A stretch of DNA of 15,320 nt from Bryobacterales bacterium (GTDB taxonomy: Bacteria; Acidobacteriota; Terriglobia; Bryobacterales; Bryobacteraceae), in assembly GCA_003487005.1 (NCBI GenBank), contig DNFG01000307.1:1-15320 (forward strand). Direction: 5' to 3'. Positions 6,953-13,244 of this stretch are shown here, piece after piece. Positions within the stretch are counted from its first letter, which is position 1; each line of letters starts with the position of its first letter. Below the pieces are notes generated by a model. It did no database searches and had not been told where the DNA came from. It saw only the letters and a program-made list of their open reading frames with translations. A program made the translations under genes and the position numbers.

Positions 6953-8377
6953 TTACTTCTCCGGAACCGGACAGTCCAGTACCAGCGTGATCCGGCTGGG
7001 GCTCGACTCCGCCGGCAACTTCTGCTGGGTTGCCTCCACCCGCTTCGGTCCGCCCGGATTGTCCTTCTTCTCCGTGTCCTCGATCCACGCATTGGCTCCC
7101 AGGGCATATTCAATGCCTCGTAAAAGTGTCAGTTCCACCAAGCCTTTGGCATCCGTTCGTTCGACTTCCGCCAGATGCCCTCCGGCGCTGGCGCTCACCG
7201 GCACGTCCGCGGCTACGCGCCCATCCGGCCATTGGACCCGCACTTGAACCCGTCGCAACTCCGCAGGCGGTCCTACGCGGATTTGCAGCCCGTTCCGCAC
7301 CTCGTTCAACGCCAGAAGAATCGACTCCGCCTCCTCGCGGGTTCGCCCCCCTGGCCAGTAAGTCGGCGGAATCGGCGCCGCCGCCTTCGGCGCGCTGTTG
7401 ATATGCACTCCCAGGACATATTCGCCCGGTGAGACCGCGGAAAACCGGAACCGCCCCTCCGCATCAGTCTTGGACGCCCGCATGGGGTACGGGGGCAGCG
7501 AGTACCTCTCTTCGCGGGCGTAGACATACTCGACGGTGACGCCCTGTACCCCCACGCCCATCTCATCGACCACACTGCCCGCCATCACCCCATCGCTATT
7601 CATTCCAATGCGCACCACGCCACAGCCCCGCGCCGGCACTTCGATCTCGTAGTCTGTGCGGCCGGCGCGAAATCCCGGCGCCTCTACCGTCAGAACATAG
7701 TGCCCGGACGCCACATCGGCAAACTCGAACGCTCCTTCGCTGTCCGTTCTTGCGATCAGTTCGCCTTTCGCGCCGCGTGCGCGGATCAGCGCGCCCGGCA
7801 CTGGTGGATTGCTCGGGCCGAAGGAGAATTCCGACGTGTGCATCCGCGCGGCGCCAAAGATCCGCGAAGTCCCGCCCCCGTTCATGTACTGCCGGGCAAA
7901 GTGAAGATCCTCCCCGGCGTACTGCAAAGGCCGCGTCCCGCTGCACCCCCCAGCCAAAACAACTGGACCTTTCGGGAACCTGAGACGGGCAGCCTGCCGG
8001 TCGCCCTTCCGAGCGGCCGCCACAGCCGGGTGCTCTGCAAGGACCGGAGCATAGCTCGAGACGAGATACCGCTCGCCGATCTTGTACGACTCCTTGCAAC
8101 TCGTTCCGCTAGCCGGCTCCACCAGAATCGTCTTTGTGCCTTCGTCCACACCCTTAAATACCTCTTCCACTGAAAACTGGTACCAAACCCCTGGCGCTAG
8201 CCAGCCTCTGCCCAGGTCGTTGGTCGCCATGGCGGTCCCTACGAACAAGACCTGTCTCTTCTCAATCACCTGACAGAGGGGTCCGTAAGCCCACGGGGTG
8301 CAACTACAGCCTGAGGCGATCCGCGTCAGTACAAGAACGGCGAGGAGTCCGCGCATGATTGAACGTTTGGACGCCAT
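6953..8377 (-). CDS. Secreted protein: netrin/TIMP-like N-terminus plus carboxypeptidase-regulatory-like (CnaB-type) repeats
   Basis: This is a 474-residue exported protein. A hydrophobic signal (residues 8-22) ends in ASG before C24-S-C26, so the mature protein would start with the CxC seen in TIMP/netrin-like (NTR) modules. That module runs to about residue 150 with further cysteines C35, C94 and C145, and with VEEVFKG and GERYLVSSYAP typical of bacterial NTR-like domains. Three beta-sandwich units follow. The first two have the TDSEGAFEFADVASGHYVLTV-type signature (about 190-255 and 265-330), and a degenerate third lies at about 375-430. C24 could also be a lipidated cysteine, because ASGC is a poor but possible lipobox. 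The start may be 8377 or 8356; both keep the signal. It follows the TIR-like gene on the same strand by 54 bases. The function is unknown, and binding or structural roles at the cell surface are plausible. Confidence 0.82.
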   Translation of the reverse strand: MASKRSIMRGLLAVLVLTRIASGCSCTPWAYGPLCQVIEKRQVLFVGTAMATNDLGRGWLAPGVWYQFSVEEVFKGVDEGTKTILVEPASGTSCKESYKIGERYLVSSYAPVLAEHPAVAAARKGDRQAARLRFPKGPVVLAGGCSGTRPLQYAGEDLHFARQYMNGGGTSRIFGAARMHTSEFSFGPSNPPVPGALIRARGAKGELIARTDSEGAFEFADVASGHYVLTVEAPGFRAGRTDYEIEVPARGCGVVRIGMNSDGVMAGSVVDEMGVGVQGVTVEYVYAREERYSLPPYPMRASKTDAEGRFRFSAVSPGEYVLGVHINSAPKAAAPIPPTYWPGGRTREEAESILLALNEVRNGLQIRVGPPAELRRVQVRVQWPDGRVAADVPVSASAGGHLAEVERTDAKGLVELTLLRGIEYALGANAWIEDTEKKDNPGGPKRVEATQQKLPAESSPSRITLVLDCPVPEK

Positions 8378-8409
8378 TCTCTCAAGCCCGGTTCCCTCGC
8401 CGGGCGCGT

Positions 8410-8431
8410 CCGCTCGAGGTTTTTTGAGCGG
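8410..8431. repeat. Inverted repeat just after the TIR-like gene
   Basis: CCGCTC (8410-8415) and GAGCGG (8426-8431) are perfect complements around a 10-base loop that contains a run of six T on the plus strand (A on the transcribed minus strand). The stem starts immediately after the TAG stop of the TIR-like gene. Since no T-run follows in the direction of that gene, it is not a classical intrinsic terminator. It could protect or process the 3' end before the next gene. Confidence 0.35.
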
Positions 8432-8977
8432 CTAGTATAGGCGGGGGGGATTTCCTTTTCCGTCGACGACGGCGCGAACGAAGCCTTCCCACTTCGCAAG
8501 TACCTGATTCCATTCGGGGGAGGCGAAGTAGGCGTCCAGCGGCTGATTCAGGTCGAATTCGGGCATGTAGCTGCCGACGACGCCTCTTTCGAGCAGGCCT
8601 TCGGCCACCACCCCCCGCTCACGGAAGATCAGGATGGGCAGGCCGATCTGGTAGGCCATGGCGGGCTCGATCTGGCAGTAGGGGCTCGTCCACCACTGAG
8701 AGGAGACGGGCACTGGCTGGTTTCCCTCGATATCCGCCTCGGCCCGGACACACCCGGTTTCGACGAGGGTCCGGCGGAAGGCGATGGTAATCAAGCCATT
8801 GGACTCCAACATGAGGCGCCGGATGGCTTTGAGCGGCGAATCCATGTCGTAGTCGGTGACGCCGAGGGTCCTGGGGAGGAAGCCATGGCTGCGCAGGTGC
8901 TGGCCGACACGCTCAATGAAGTCCTGCTGGGACTGAACGTGGGGCCTGGGATAGCTGAGAAAGACGGAGATGCTCAT
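8432..8977 (-). CDS. TIR-like / nucleoside deoxyribosyltransferase-like small protein
   Basis: This 181-residue soluble protein starts SISVFLSYPRP, like the first beta strand of TIR-type folds. It continues with LMLESNGLITIAFRR (55-69) and SPYCQIEPAMAYQIGLPILI (98-117). The pattern of an SNG-strand followed by a Glu-led helix and GLPILI matches the Rossmann-like fold shared by TIR domains and nucleoside 2-deoxyribosyltransferases. E104 would be the candidate catalytic glutamate. The C-terminus has aromatic helices. I cannot name a described family with certainty. NADase or glycosidase activity is inference from fold-like motifs. The ATG at 8977 has no Shine-Dalgarno, and a TATAAA (8996-8991) lies 13 bases upstream, suggesting a very short leader. 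The secreted NTR-like gene follows 54 bases downstream. Confidence 0.6.
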   Translation of the reverse strand: MSISVFLSYPRPHVQSQQDFIERVGQHLRSHGFLPRTLGVTDYDMDSPLKAIRRLMLESNGLITIAFRRTLVETGCVRAEADIEGNQPVPVSSQWWTSPYCQIEPAMAYQIGLPILIFRERGVVAEGLLERGVVGSYMPEFDLNQPLDAYFASPEWNQVLAKWEGFVRAVVDGKGNPPRLY

Positions 8978-9023
8978 GGCGATTGCTCACTTTATAGCAA
9001 AGATTGCGGGAAGGCACCCCCTT

Positions 9024-9033
9024 GTGGGCCCAC
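9024..9033. promoter_or_regulatory. Perfect 10-bp palindrome in divergent spacer
   Basis: GTGGGCCCAC is fully self-complementary and lies between the divergent starts of the TIR-like gene (8977) and the acyl-CoA synthetase gene (9070). It is flanked by GGGAAG (9008-9013) and CTTCCC (9033-9038), which extend a discontinuous dyad, though CTTCCC shares its first base with the palindrome. It may be an operator, but in GC-rich DNA such a palindrome can occur by chance. Confidence 0.3.
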
Positions 9034-9053
9034 TTCCCTCCCGTCCCGGGAAT

Positions 9054-9066
9054 CTGTAGAATACAG
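9054..9066 (+). promoter_or_regulatory. CTGTA-GAA-TACAG dyad over a -10 box
   Basis: A perfect 5-bp dyad with a 3-base centre lies 3 bases before the ATG at 9070. It contains TAGAAT (9057-9062), a good -10 match, seven bases before that ATG. If this box is used, the transcript would begin at or next to the start codon (leaderless), which fits the absence of a Shine-Dalgarno. A protein bound to the dyad would then block the promoter. The -35 region (TTCCCT) is weak. Confidence 0.4.
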
Positions 9067-9069
9067 CCC

Positions 9070-10659
9070 ATGTTCGTGCCTTTGACGCCACTGCGCTGCC
9101 TGGAGCGCGCTCTCGATCTATATCCGCGGAAGACGGGCGTCATCTGCGGGGGGCGGGCGTTCACGTTTGCCGAATTTGGCGAGCGTTCCCGGCGGCTGGC
9201 AGGCGGACTACTCAAGATGGGGGTTCAGCCGGGGGACCGGTTGGCGTTCCTGAGTTTCAACACACACAAGTTGCTAGAGAGCTACTACGGGGTGGTGCAG
9301 GCGCGGGCGATCGTCATGCCGGTCAACGTCCGGTTGAGCCCGGAGGAGATTGCGGTGATTTTGCGCCATTCCGGGGCGCGATTTCTGTTTTTTGAGCCCG
9401 AGTTTGCCTCGATTGTGCCCGCATTGAGGGCCGGGTGCCCGGAGGTCGAGCGGTTCATCTCGCTGGAGGACGATCCGGGCCCCGGGGATCTGACCTACGA
9501 GGAGATTGTGGACTCGGGCGAGGCGGAACCGGCGGACATCTTCTCCTACGACGAGAACAGCATCGCGGAGTTGTTTTATACCAGTGGATCGACGGGGTCG
9601 CCGAAGGGGGTGGCGCTGACGCACCGGACGCTGTATCTTCATGCGCTCGGGGCGATGAATCTGGTGGGGGACCCGGACAACACGGTGGATCTGCACACAA
9701 TTCCCTTGTTTCATGCGAATGGCTGGGGGCGTCCGCAGGTTTCGACGTTGCTGGGGTTCAAGCAGGTGATGGTCCGGCGGTTTGAACCGGCGGCGGTGTT
9801 CGGGCTGATCGAGGAGCACCGGGCGACGGACATGTGTCTGGTTCCGGTGATGGCGAACATGCTGCTGAATGCGCCGGAGTTGGGGCAGCATGACCTGTCG
9901 AGCCTGAGACTGATCGCAATTGGGGGAGCGGCGGCGTCGCCGGAGCTGATTGCGAGGCTGGAACGGGCGTTCGGGTGTGAAGTGCGGTCGGGGTACGGAT
10001 TGACGGAGACGGCGCCGGTGCTGACGATGTCGCGGGCGAAGTCGACGACGGTGTGGAAGGACGAAGAGGACCGGGTCCGGCGGATGGCGATGGCGGGATG
10101 GCCGATGCCGGGGACACGGGTCCGGGTGGTGGATCTGCACGGCAATGACGTGCCTCGGGACATGCAATCGATGGGGGAGGTGGTGGCGCAGGGGGACAAC
10201 GTGATGGAGGGGTATTACCGGGAACCGGAGGCGACGGCGGCGGTGATCGAGGACCGCTGGTTCCACACGGGCGACATGGCGGTGTGGGACGAGGAGGGCT
10301 GGATCCATATCGTGGACCGGCGCAAGGAGATTATTATCTCGGGCGGGGAGAATATCTCGTCACTTGAGGTGGAAAAGGCGATATTTGCGCATGATGCAGT
10401 GCTGGAATGCGCGGTGGTGGCGGCGCCGGATGAGCAGTGGGGGGAGGTGCCGGCGGCGATGATTGTGCTGAAGGAGGGGCGGAACCTGGGGCGGGAGGAG
10501 TTGCTGGAGTTTCTCAACGGGCGATTGGGGCGATTTAAGCATCCGCGGGTGATTGAGTTTCTGGACGAGCCACTGCCGAAGACGGGGACGGGGAAGATCC
10601 GAAAGAACATCCTGAAGCAGCGGTACTGGGCCGGGAGAGAAAGGGGGGTTCAGGGATGA
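9070..10659 (+). CDS. Fatty acyl-CoA synthetase / AMP-dependent ligase
   Basis: This is a 529-residue member of the ANL adenylating superfamily, close in layout to medium- and long-chain fatty acyl-CoA ligases. These activate a carboxylate to acyl-AMP and then to the CoA thioester. All core motifs are present: the phosphate loop YTSGSTGSPKGV (170-181), IPLFHANGWG (211-220), YGLTE (309-313), FHTGD (398-402), the hinge DRRKEIIISGGENIS, and the C-terminal lysine in PKTGTGKIRK (K509). The exact chain length specificity cannot be read from sequence. I chose the ATG at 9070 because the protein then starts like family members (FVPLTPLRCLERALDLYPRKTGV). An upstream start at 9004 would run through the dyad and -10 box. 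It is the first gene of an operon with prmA and a GNAT gene; its TGA overlaps the prmA ATG as ATGA. Confidence 0.94.
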   Translation: MFVPLTPLRCLERALDLYPRKTGVICGGRAFTFAEFGERSRRLAGGLLKMGVQPGDRLAFLSFNTHKLLESYYGVVQARAIVMPVNVRLSPEEIAVILRHSGARFLFFEPEFASIVPALRAGCPEVERFISLEDDPGPGDLTYEEIVDSGEAEPADIFSYDENSIAELFYTSGSTGSPKGVALTHRTLYLHALGAMNLVGDPDNTVDLHTIPLFHANGWGRPQVSTLLGFKQVMVRRFEPAAVFGLIEEHRATDMCLVPVMANMLLNAPELGQHDLSSLRLIAIGGAAASPELIARLERAFGCEVRSGYGLTETAPVLTMSRAKSTTVWKDEEDRVRRMAMAGWPMPGTRVRVVDLHGNDVPRDMQSMGEVVAQGDNVMEGYYREPEATAAVIEDRWFHTGDMAVWDEEGWIHIVDRRKEIIISGGENISSLEVEKAIFAHDAVLECAVVAAPDEQWGEVPAAMIVLKEGRNLGREELLEFLNGRLGRFKHPRVIEFLDEPLPKTGTGKIRKNILKQRYWAGRERGVQG

Positions 10660-11477
10660 TCTCCCTGTCGTTGGAATGTATCGAAGAAGAGGCCGAACTG
10701 GTTTCGGCGGAACTGTGGGAGCAGGGAGCGACGGGGATTCAGGAAGAGACACTGCCTGGAGGGCGGACGCGGCTGAAGGCTTGGTTTGACTCGCGGGAAG
10801 GGTTATTGGAGCAGTTTCAGGCGTACGCGCCGGTGCTGGCGGTGGAACCGCATCGCGATTGGGAGGCGGAATCGCGGCAGGCTTGGGCGCCGTTCGCGGT
10901 GGGAGAGCGGCTGTGGCTGGCGCCGGAGTGGGATGAATCGCCGACTCCGCGGGGGCGGTTGCGGTTGACGGTGCATCCGGGGCTGGCATTGGGAACGGGG
11001 GCGCATCCGGCGACACAACTGTGCTTGCGGGCGTTGGAGGGGCATTTGCGACCGGAGGAGCGGCTGTTGGATGTGGGGTCGGGGTCGGGGATCCTGCTCA
11101 GCGCGGCGGTGCTGCTGGGAGCGAAGTCGCCGGTGGGCTGTGATATTGACGCGGCATCGGCGCAGATCGCTTTCGGGAATTTGAGGCGTGACGGGGTGGC
11201 GGCGCGGGTGTTCGCCGGTTCGATCCGGGCGGTGGCGGATGGCGCGTTCGATGTGGTGATCGCGAACATCAACGCGACGACACACGAGATGCTGGCGGGC
11301 GAATATACACGGGCGGCGCGGCGGTTGGTGATCCTGTCGGGATACCCGTCGCGCCACGCCGGACGGGTGAGCGCGGCGCTGGCTGCGCAAGGATGGGGGG
11401 CAGCGGAGACCCTGGAGCAGGGGGAATGGGTTTGTCAGATGTATGTTCGCGGGCTTGAAAGGGAGATAGCGTCATGA
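10656..11477 (+). CDS. prmA: Ribosomal protein L11 methyltransferase
   Basis: This is a 273-residue class I SAM-dependent methyltransferase that modifies ribosomal protein L11. An N-terminal substrate-recognition part (about 1-90, starting SLECIEEEAELVSAELWEQGATGIQEE) is followed by the family marker GTGAHPATQLCL (113-124). Then come SAM motif I LLDVGSGSGILL (137-148), the acidic residue D163 in GCDID, and VIANIN (201-206), where PrmA normally has ANI-L. The asparagine and the GTGxHP motif together make PrmA much more likely than another methyltransferase. It overlaps the acyl-CoA synthetase gene and the following GNAT gene by ATGA at both ends, so the three are one translationally coupled operon. 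A G-run serves as Shine-Dalgarno about 8 bases upstream. Confidence 0.92.
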   Translation: MISLSLECIEEEAELVSAELWEQGATGIQEETLPGGRTRLKAWFDSREGLLEQFQAYAPVLAVEPHRDWEAESRQAWAPFAVGERLWLAPEWDESPTPRGRLRLTVHPGLALGTGAHPATQLCLRALEGHLRPEERLLDVGSGSGILLSAAVLLGAKSPVGCDIDAASAQIAFGNLRRDGVAARVFAGSIRAVADGAFDVVIANINATTHEMLAGEYTRAARRLVILSGYPSRHAGRVSAALAAQGWGAAETLEQGEWVCQMYVRGLEREIAS

Positions 11478-12277
11478 ACCAACGGGAATTGATCGAGGAG
11501 TCGAACCGGCAGTTCATCGGGGCCTGGTGCCGGATGGCGGAGCCGCTGGAGGGGGCGACGATCGCGGAACGGGACGGGATCGCGATTGCGGACGCGGGGG
11601 CGCCGTTGTTCATCATGAACGCGGGTTTTTTGACGAGTCCGCCGGTGGATGCCGGCGACGGGCGGCGGCGGGCGGAAGCGCTGCTGGAGCACTTCGGGAA
11701 GGAGGGGCGGGCCTGGATGGCGCCGGTGTCAAACGACTGGTGCGCAGGCGAAGGCGGGGCGGCGTTCGGAGCAGCGCTGGGGGAAGCAGGGATGGCGCCG
11801 GCGATGCAATTGGCGGGGATGTCGGCGGGCGCATTGACGGCGGCGGCGCGGCCGATGCCGGGAGAGTTGGAGATCCGGCCGGTTTCGACGGTGGAGGATG
11901 TTCTGGCGATCAGTGATTTGAATTGCGAGGCGAATCACATCCCGTTGGAGTGGGGGCGGGGGTCGATAGTCCGGCCGGGGTATTGGACGGGCGGACGATT
12001 CGGATATGTAGGCCGGGTCAATGGGGAGCCGGCTGCGGCGGGGGCGATATTTCCCGTGGACGGGATCGCGTACGTTGGCTGGATGGCGACGGCGGAGCGG
12101 CATCGGGGAAAGGGCTACGCGGAGGCGATCATGCGGCACGGTTTGGAGGAGGAGAAGCGGAGGTCCGGGGTGGAGCGGACGGTGCTGCATGCGACAGAGA
12201 TGGGCGAGCCAGTGTACCGGCGGCTGGGTTACGAGAGCCACACGGTGTTCACGTGTTGGGTGAAAATGCCGGAGTGA
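11474..12277 (+). CDS. GNAT family N-acetyltransferase
   Basis: This is a 267-residue protein with a GNAT acetyltransferase fold in its C-terminal half (about 131-262). The acetyl-CoA-binding motif A is YVGWMATAERHRGKGYAEAIM, with the R-x-x-G-x-G core at R209-G214. The typical ending PVYRRLGYESHTVF follows. The first 120 or so residues are a separate N-terminal region of unknown role. The substrate could be a protein N-terminus or lysine, a small amine or an antibiotic; sequence does not decide. A GGAGAT Shine-Dalgarno lies 7 bases before the ATG. The start overlaps the end of prmA by ATGA, and the 3' end overlaps the convergent propeller gene by 29 bases. Confidence 0.88.
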   Translation: MNQRELIEESNRQFIGAWCRMAEPLEGATIAERDGIAIADAGAPLFIMNAGFLTSPPVDAGDGRRRAEALLEHFGKEGRAWMAPVSNDWCAGEGGAAFGAALGEAGMAPAMQLAGMSAGALTAAARPMPGELEIRPVSTVEDVLAISDLNCEANHIPLEWGRGSIVRPGYWTGGRFGYVGRVNGEPAAAGAIFPVDGIAYVGWMATAERHRGKGYAEAIMRHGLEEEKRRSGVERTVLHATEMGEPVYRRLGYESHTVFTCWVKMPE

Positions 12278-13169
12278 ACGGGCGCCAGGGTTTTTCCGGG
12301 GGGCCGTCGTTGATCATCAGGCCGAAGGGACCGATGCCCCAGAGGCGGTCTTGTACGGGGAGGATCTGTTCGAGGAACATCCACTCTTCGAGGCCGAGAG
12401 GGCGCCAGACTTCGCCGTCGTCGCTGGCGAGGATGTCGCGTTCGGCCGTGATCCAGCCGCGGCCGTGGGCATCGAAGTGGATGGAAGAGAGCCAGCTACG
12501 GACGGGGCTTTCCAGCATATTCCAGGTTTTGCCGCCGTCCTGAGAACGGAGGATCTGACCGAAGGGGCCGGCGATCCAGCCGTTCAGGGGGTCACGGAAG
12601 CGAATGGAGGCGAGAGTCCAGCCGGTGGCGGGAGTCCGGATCTCTTCCCAGGTCGTGCCGCCATCTTCGGTGCGGAGAATGAGGCCGACCCAGCCGACGG
12701 CCCAGCCATGGCGGTGGTCGAGGAAGAAGATGTCCTTGATGGCGCGGGTGGCGGTGGTGGGCTGGCGGAGCCAGGTGGCGCCGGCGTCCGGGGAGTGGAA
12801 GATGGTGCCGCCGAAGCCTCCCGCCCAGAGGTGCTGGCCGGCGGTGGCGAGTGAAGTGAGGTGATCGCTGGTATCGAGTTTGCGTTGGGTCCAGGTGGCG
12901 CCGCCGTCGGTGGTTTGCCAGAGGGCGCCGGCGTCGCCCGTGATGAAGCCGCGCCGCTCGTCGAGGAAGGCGATGGCACGGAGATGGGCGCCATCGGCGA
13001 CGCGGGTGGTGGTCCAGGTCTTGCCGGTGTCGGGGCTGCGCAGAACTTCGCTGCGTTCGCAAAGCAGCCAGACGTGACTGCCCGAAGCGGCGGCGCCGTG
13101 GACCCAGCACGGCAGGCTCGCCGCCGCGGGCCAAGCGGCCATCAGCAAGAGAGCCATTCGGAACAACAC
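12249..13169 (-). CDS. Secreted Asp-box beta-propeller (YCF48/HCF136-like)
   Basis: This is a 306-residue exported protein. A signal peptide (about 1-18, ending WPAAAS) precedes six Asp-box repeats: SPDTGKTW (45-52), TTDGGATW (86-93), SPDAGATW (126-133), TEDGGTTW (167-174), SQDGGKTW (209-216) and SDDGEVW (249-255). They are spaced 40-42 residues apart, as expected for a propeller of the BNR/YCF48 type. Related proteins assist membrane complexes or bind glycans, and many bacterial ones have no known role. Sialidase catalytic residues are not evident. The start is GTG at 13169, chosen because GGAGG lies 8 bases upstream. That GGAGG is inside an inverted repeat. It lies 75 bases downstream of the DUF4175-like gene and may be cotranscribed with it. 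Confidence 0.88.
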   Translation of the reverse strand: MLFRMALLLMAAWPAAASLPCWVHGAAASGSHVWLLCERSEVLRSPDTGKTWTTTRVADGAHLRAIAFLDERRGFITGDAGALWQTTDGGATWTQRKLDTSDHLTSLATAGQHLWAGGFGGTIFHSPDAGATWLRQPTTATRAIKDIFFLDHRHGWAVGWVGLILRTEDGGTTWEEIRTPATGWTLASIRFRDPLNGWIAGPFGQILRSQDGGKTWNMLESPVRSWLSSIHFDAHGRGWITAERDILASDDGEVWRPLGLEEWMFLEQILPVQDRLWGIGPFGLMINDGPPEKPWRPFTPAFSPNT

Positions 13170-13173
13170 GTTA

Positions 13174-13232
13174 GAAACCTCCAGTCTTACCGTCTTTAGA
13201 TAGTAAGACGATAAAAAACGGGGGGAGGTTTC
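13174..13232 (-). promoter_or_regulatory. Nested inverted repeats that enclose the Shine-Dalgarno of the propeller gene
   Basis: Read on the minus strand, GAAACCTCC (13232-13224) pairs perfectly with GGAGGTTTC (13182-13174), which contains the GGAGG ribosome site for the GTG at 13169. Inside, GTCTTAC (13209-13203) pairs with GTAAGAC (13190-13184). As an alternative, ATCGTCTT (13212-13205) can pair with AAGACGGT (13196-13189) with one G-U wobble. The two inner stems exclude each other. As RNA this could hide the ribosome site; as DNA it could be an operator. A run of six T (13218-13213, minus strand) lies in the unpaired side. Confidence 0.5.
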
Positions 13233-13244
13233 GGAGGCCGGGGC

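Noticed and set aside
9054..9066. LexA (SOS) box before the acyl-CoA synthetase gene, because of CTGT and ACAG.
   Set aside because: The gap between CTGT and ACAG is 5 bases, while the E. coli-type LexA site needs 8.
8978..9069. A clear sigma-70 promoter for the TIR-like gene from TATAAA (8996-8991).
   Set aside because: The -10 is good but nothing like TTGACA lies 16-18 bases upstream, so I mention it only in the gene entry.
9274..10308. Minus-strand frame of 344 codons.
   Set aside because: It is Arg/His/Pro-rich and antisense to the acyl-CoA synthetase, which has every family motif in the right order.
10360..11016. Minus-strand frame of 218 codons rich in Pro and Ala.
   Set aside because: It is antisense to the end of the acyl-CoA synthetase gene and the start of prmA, with no signature of its own.
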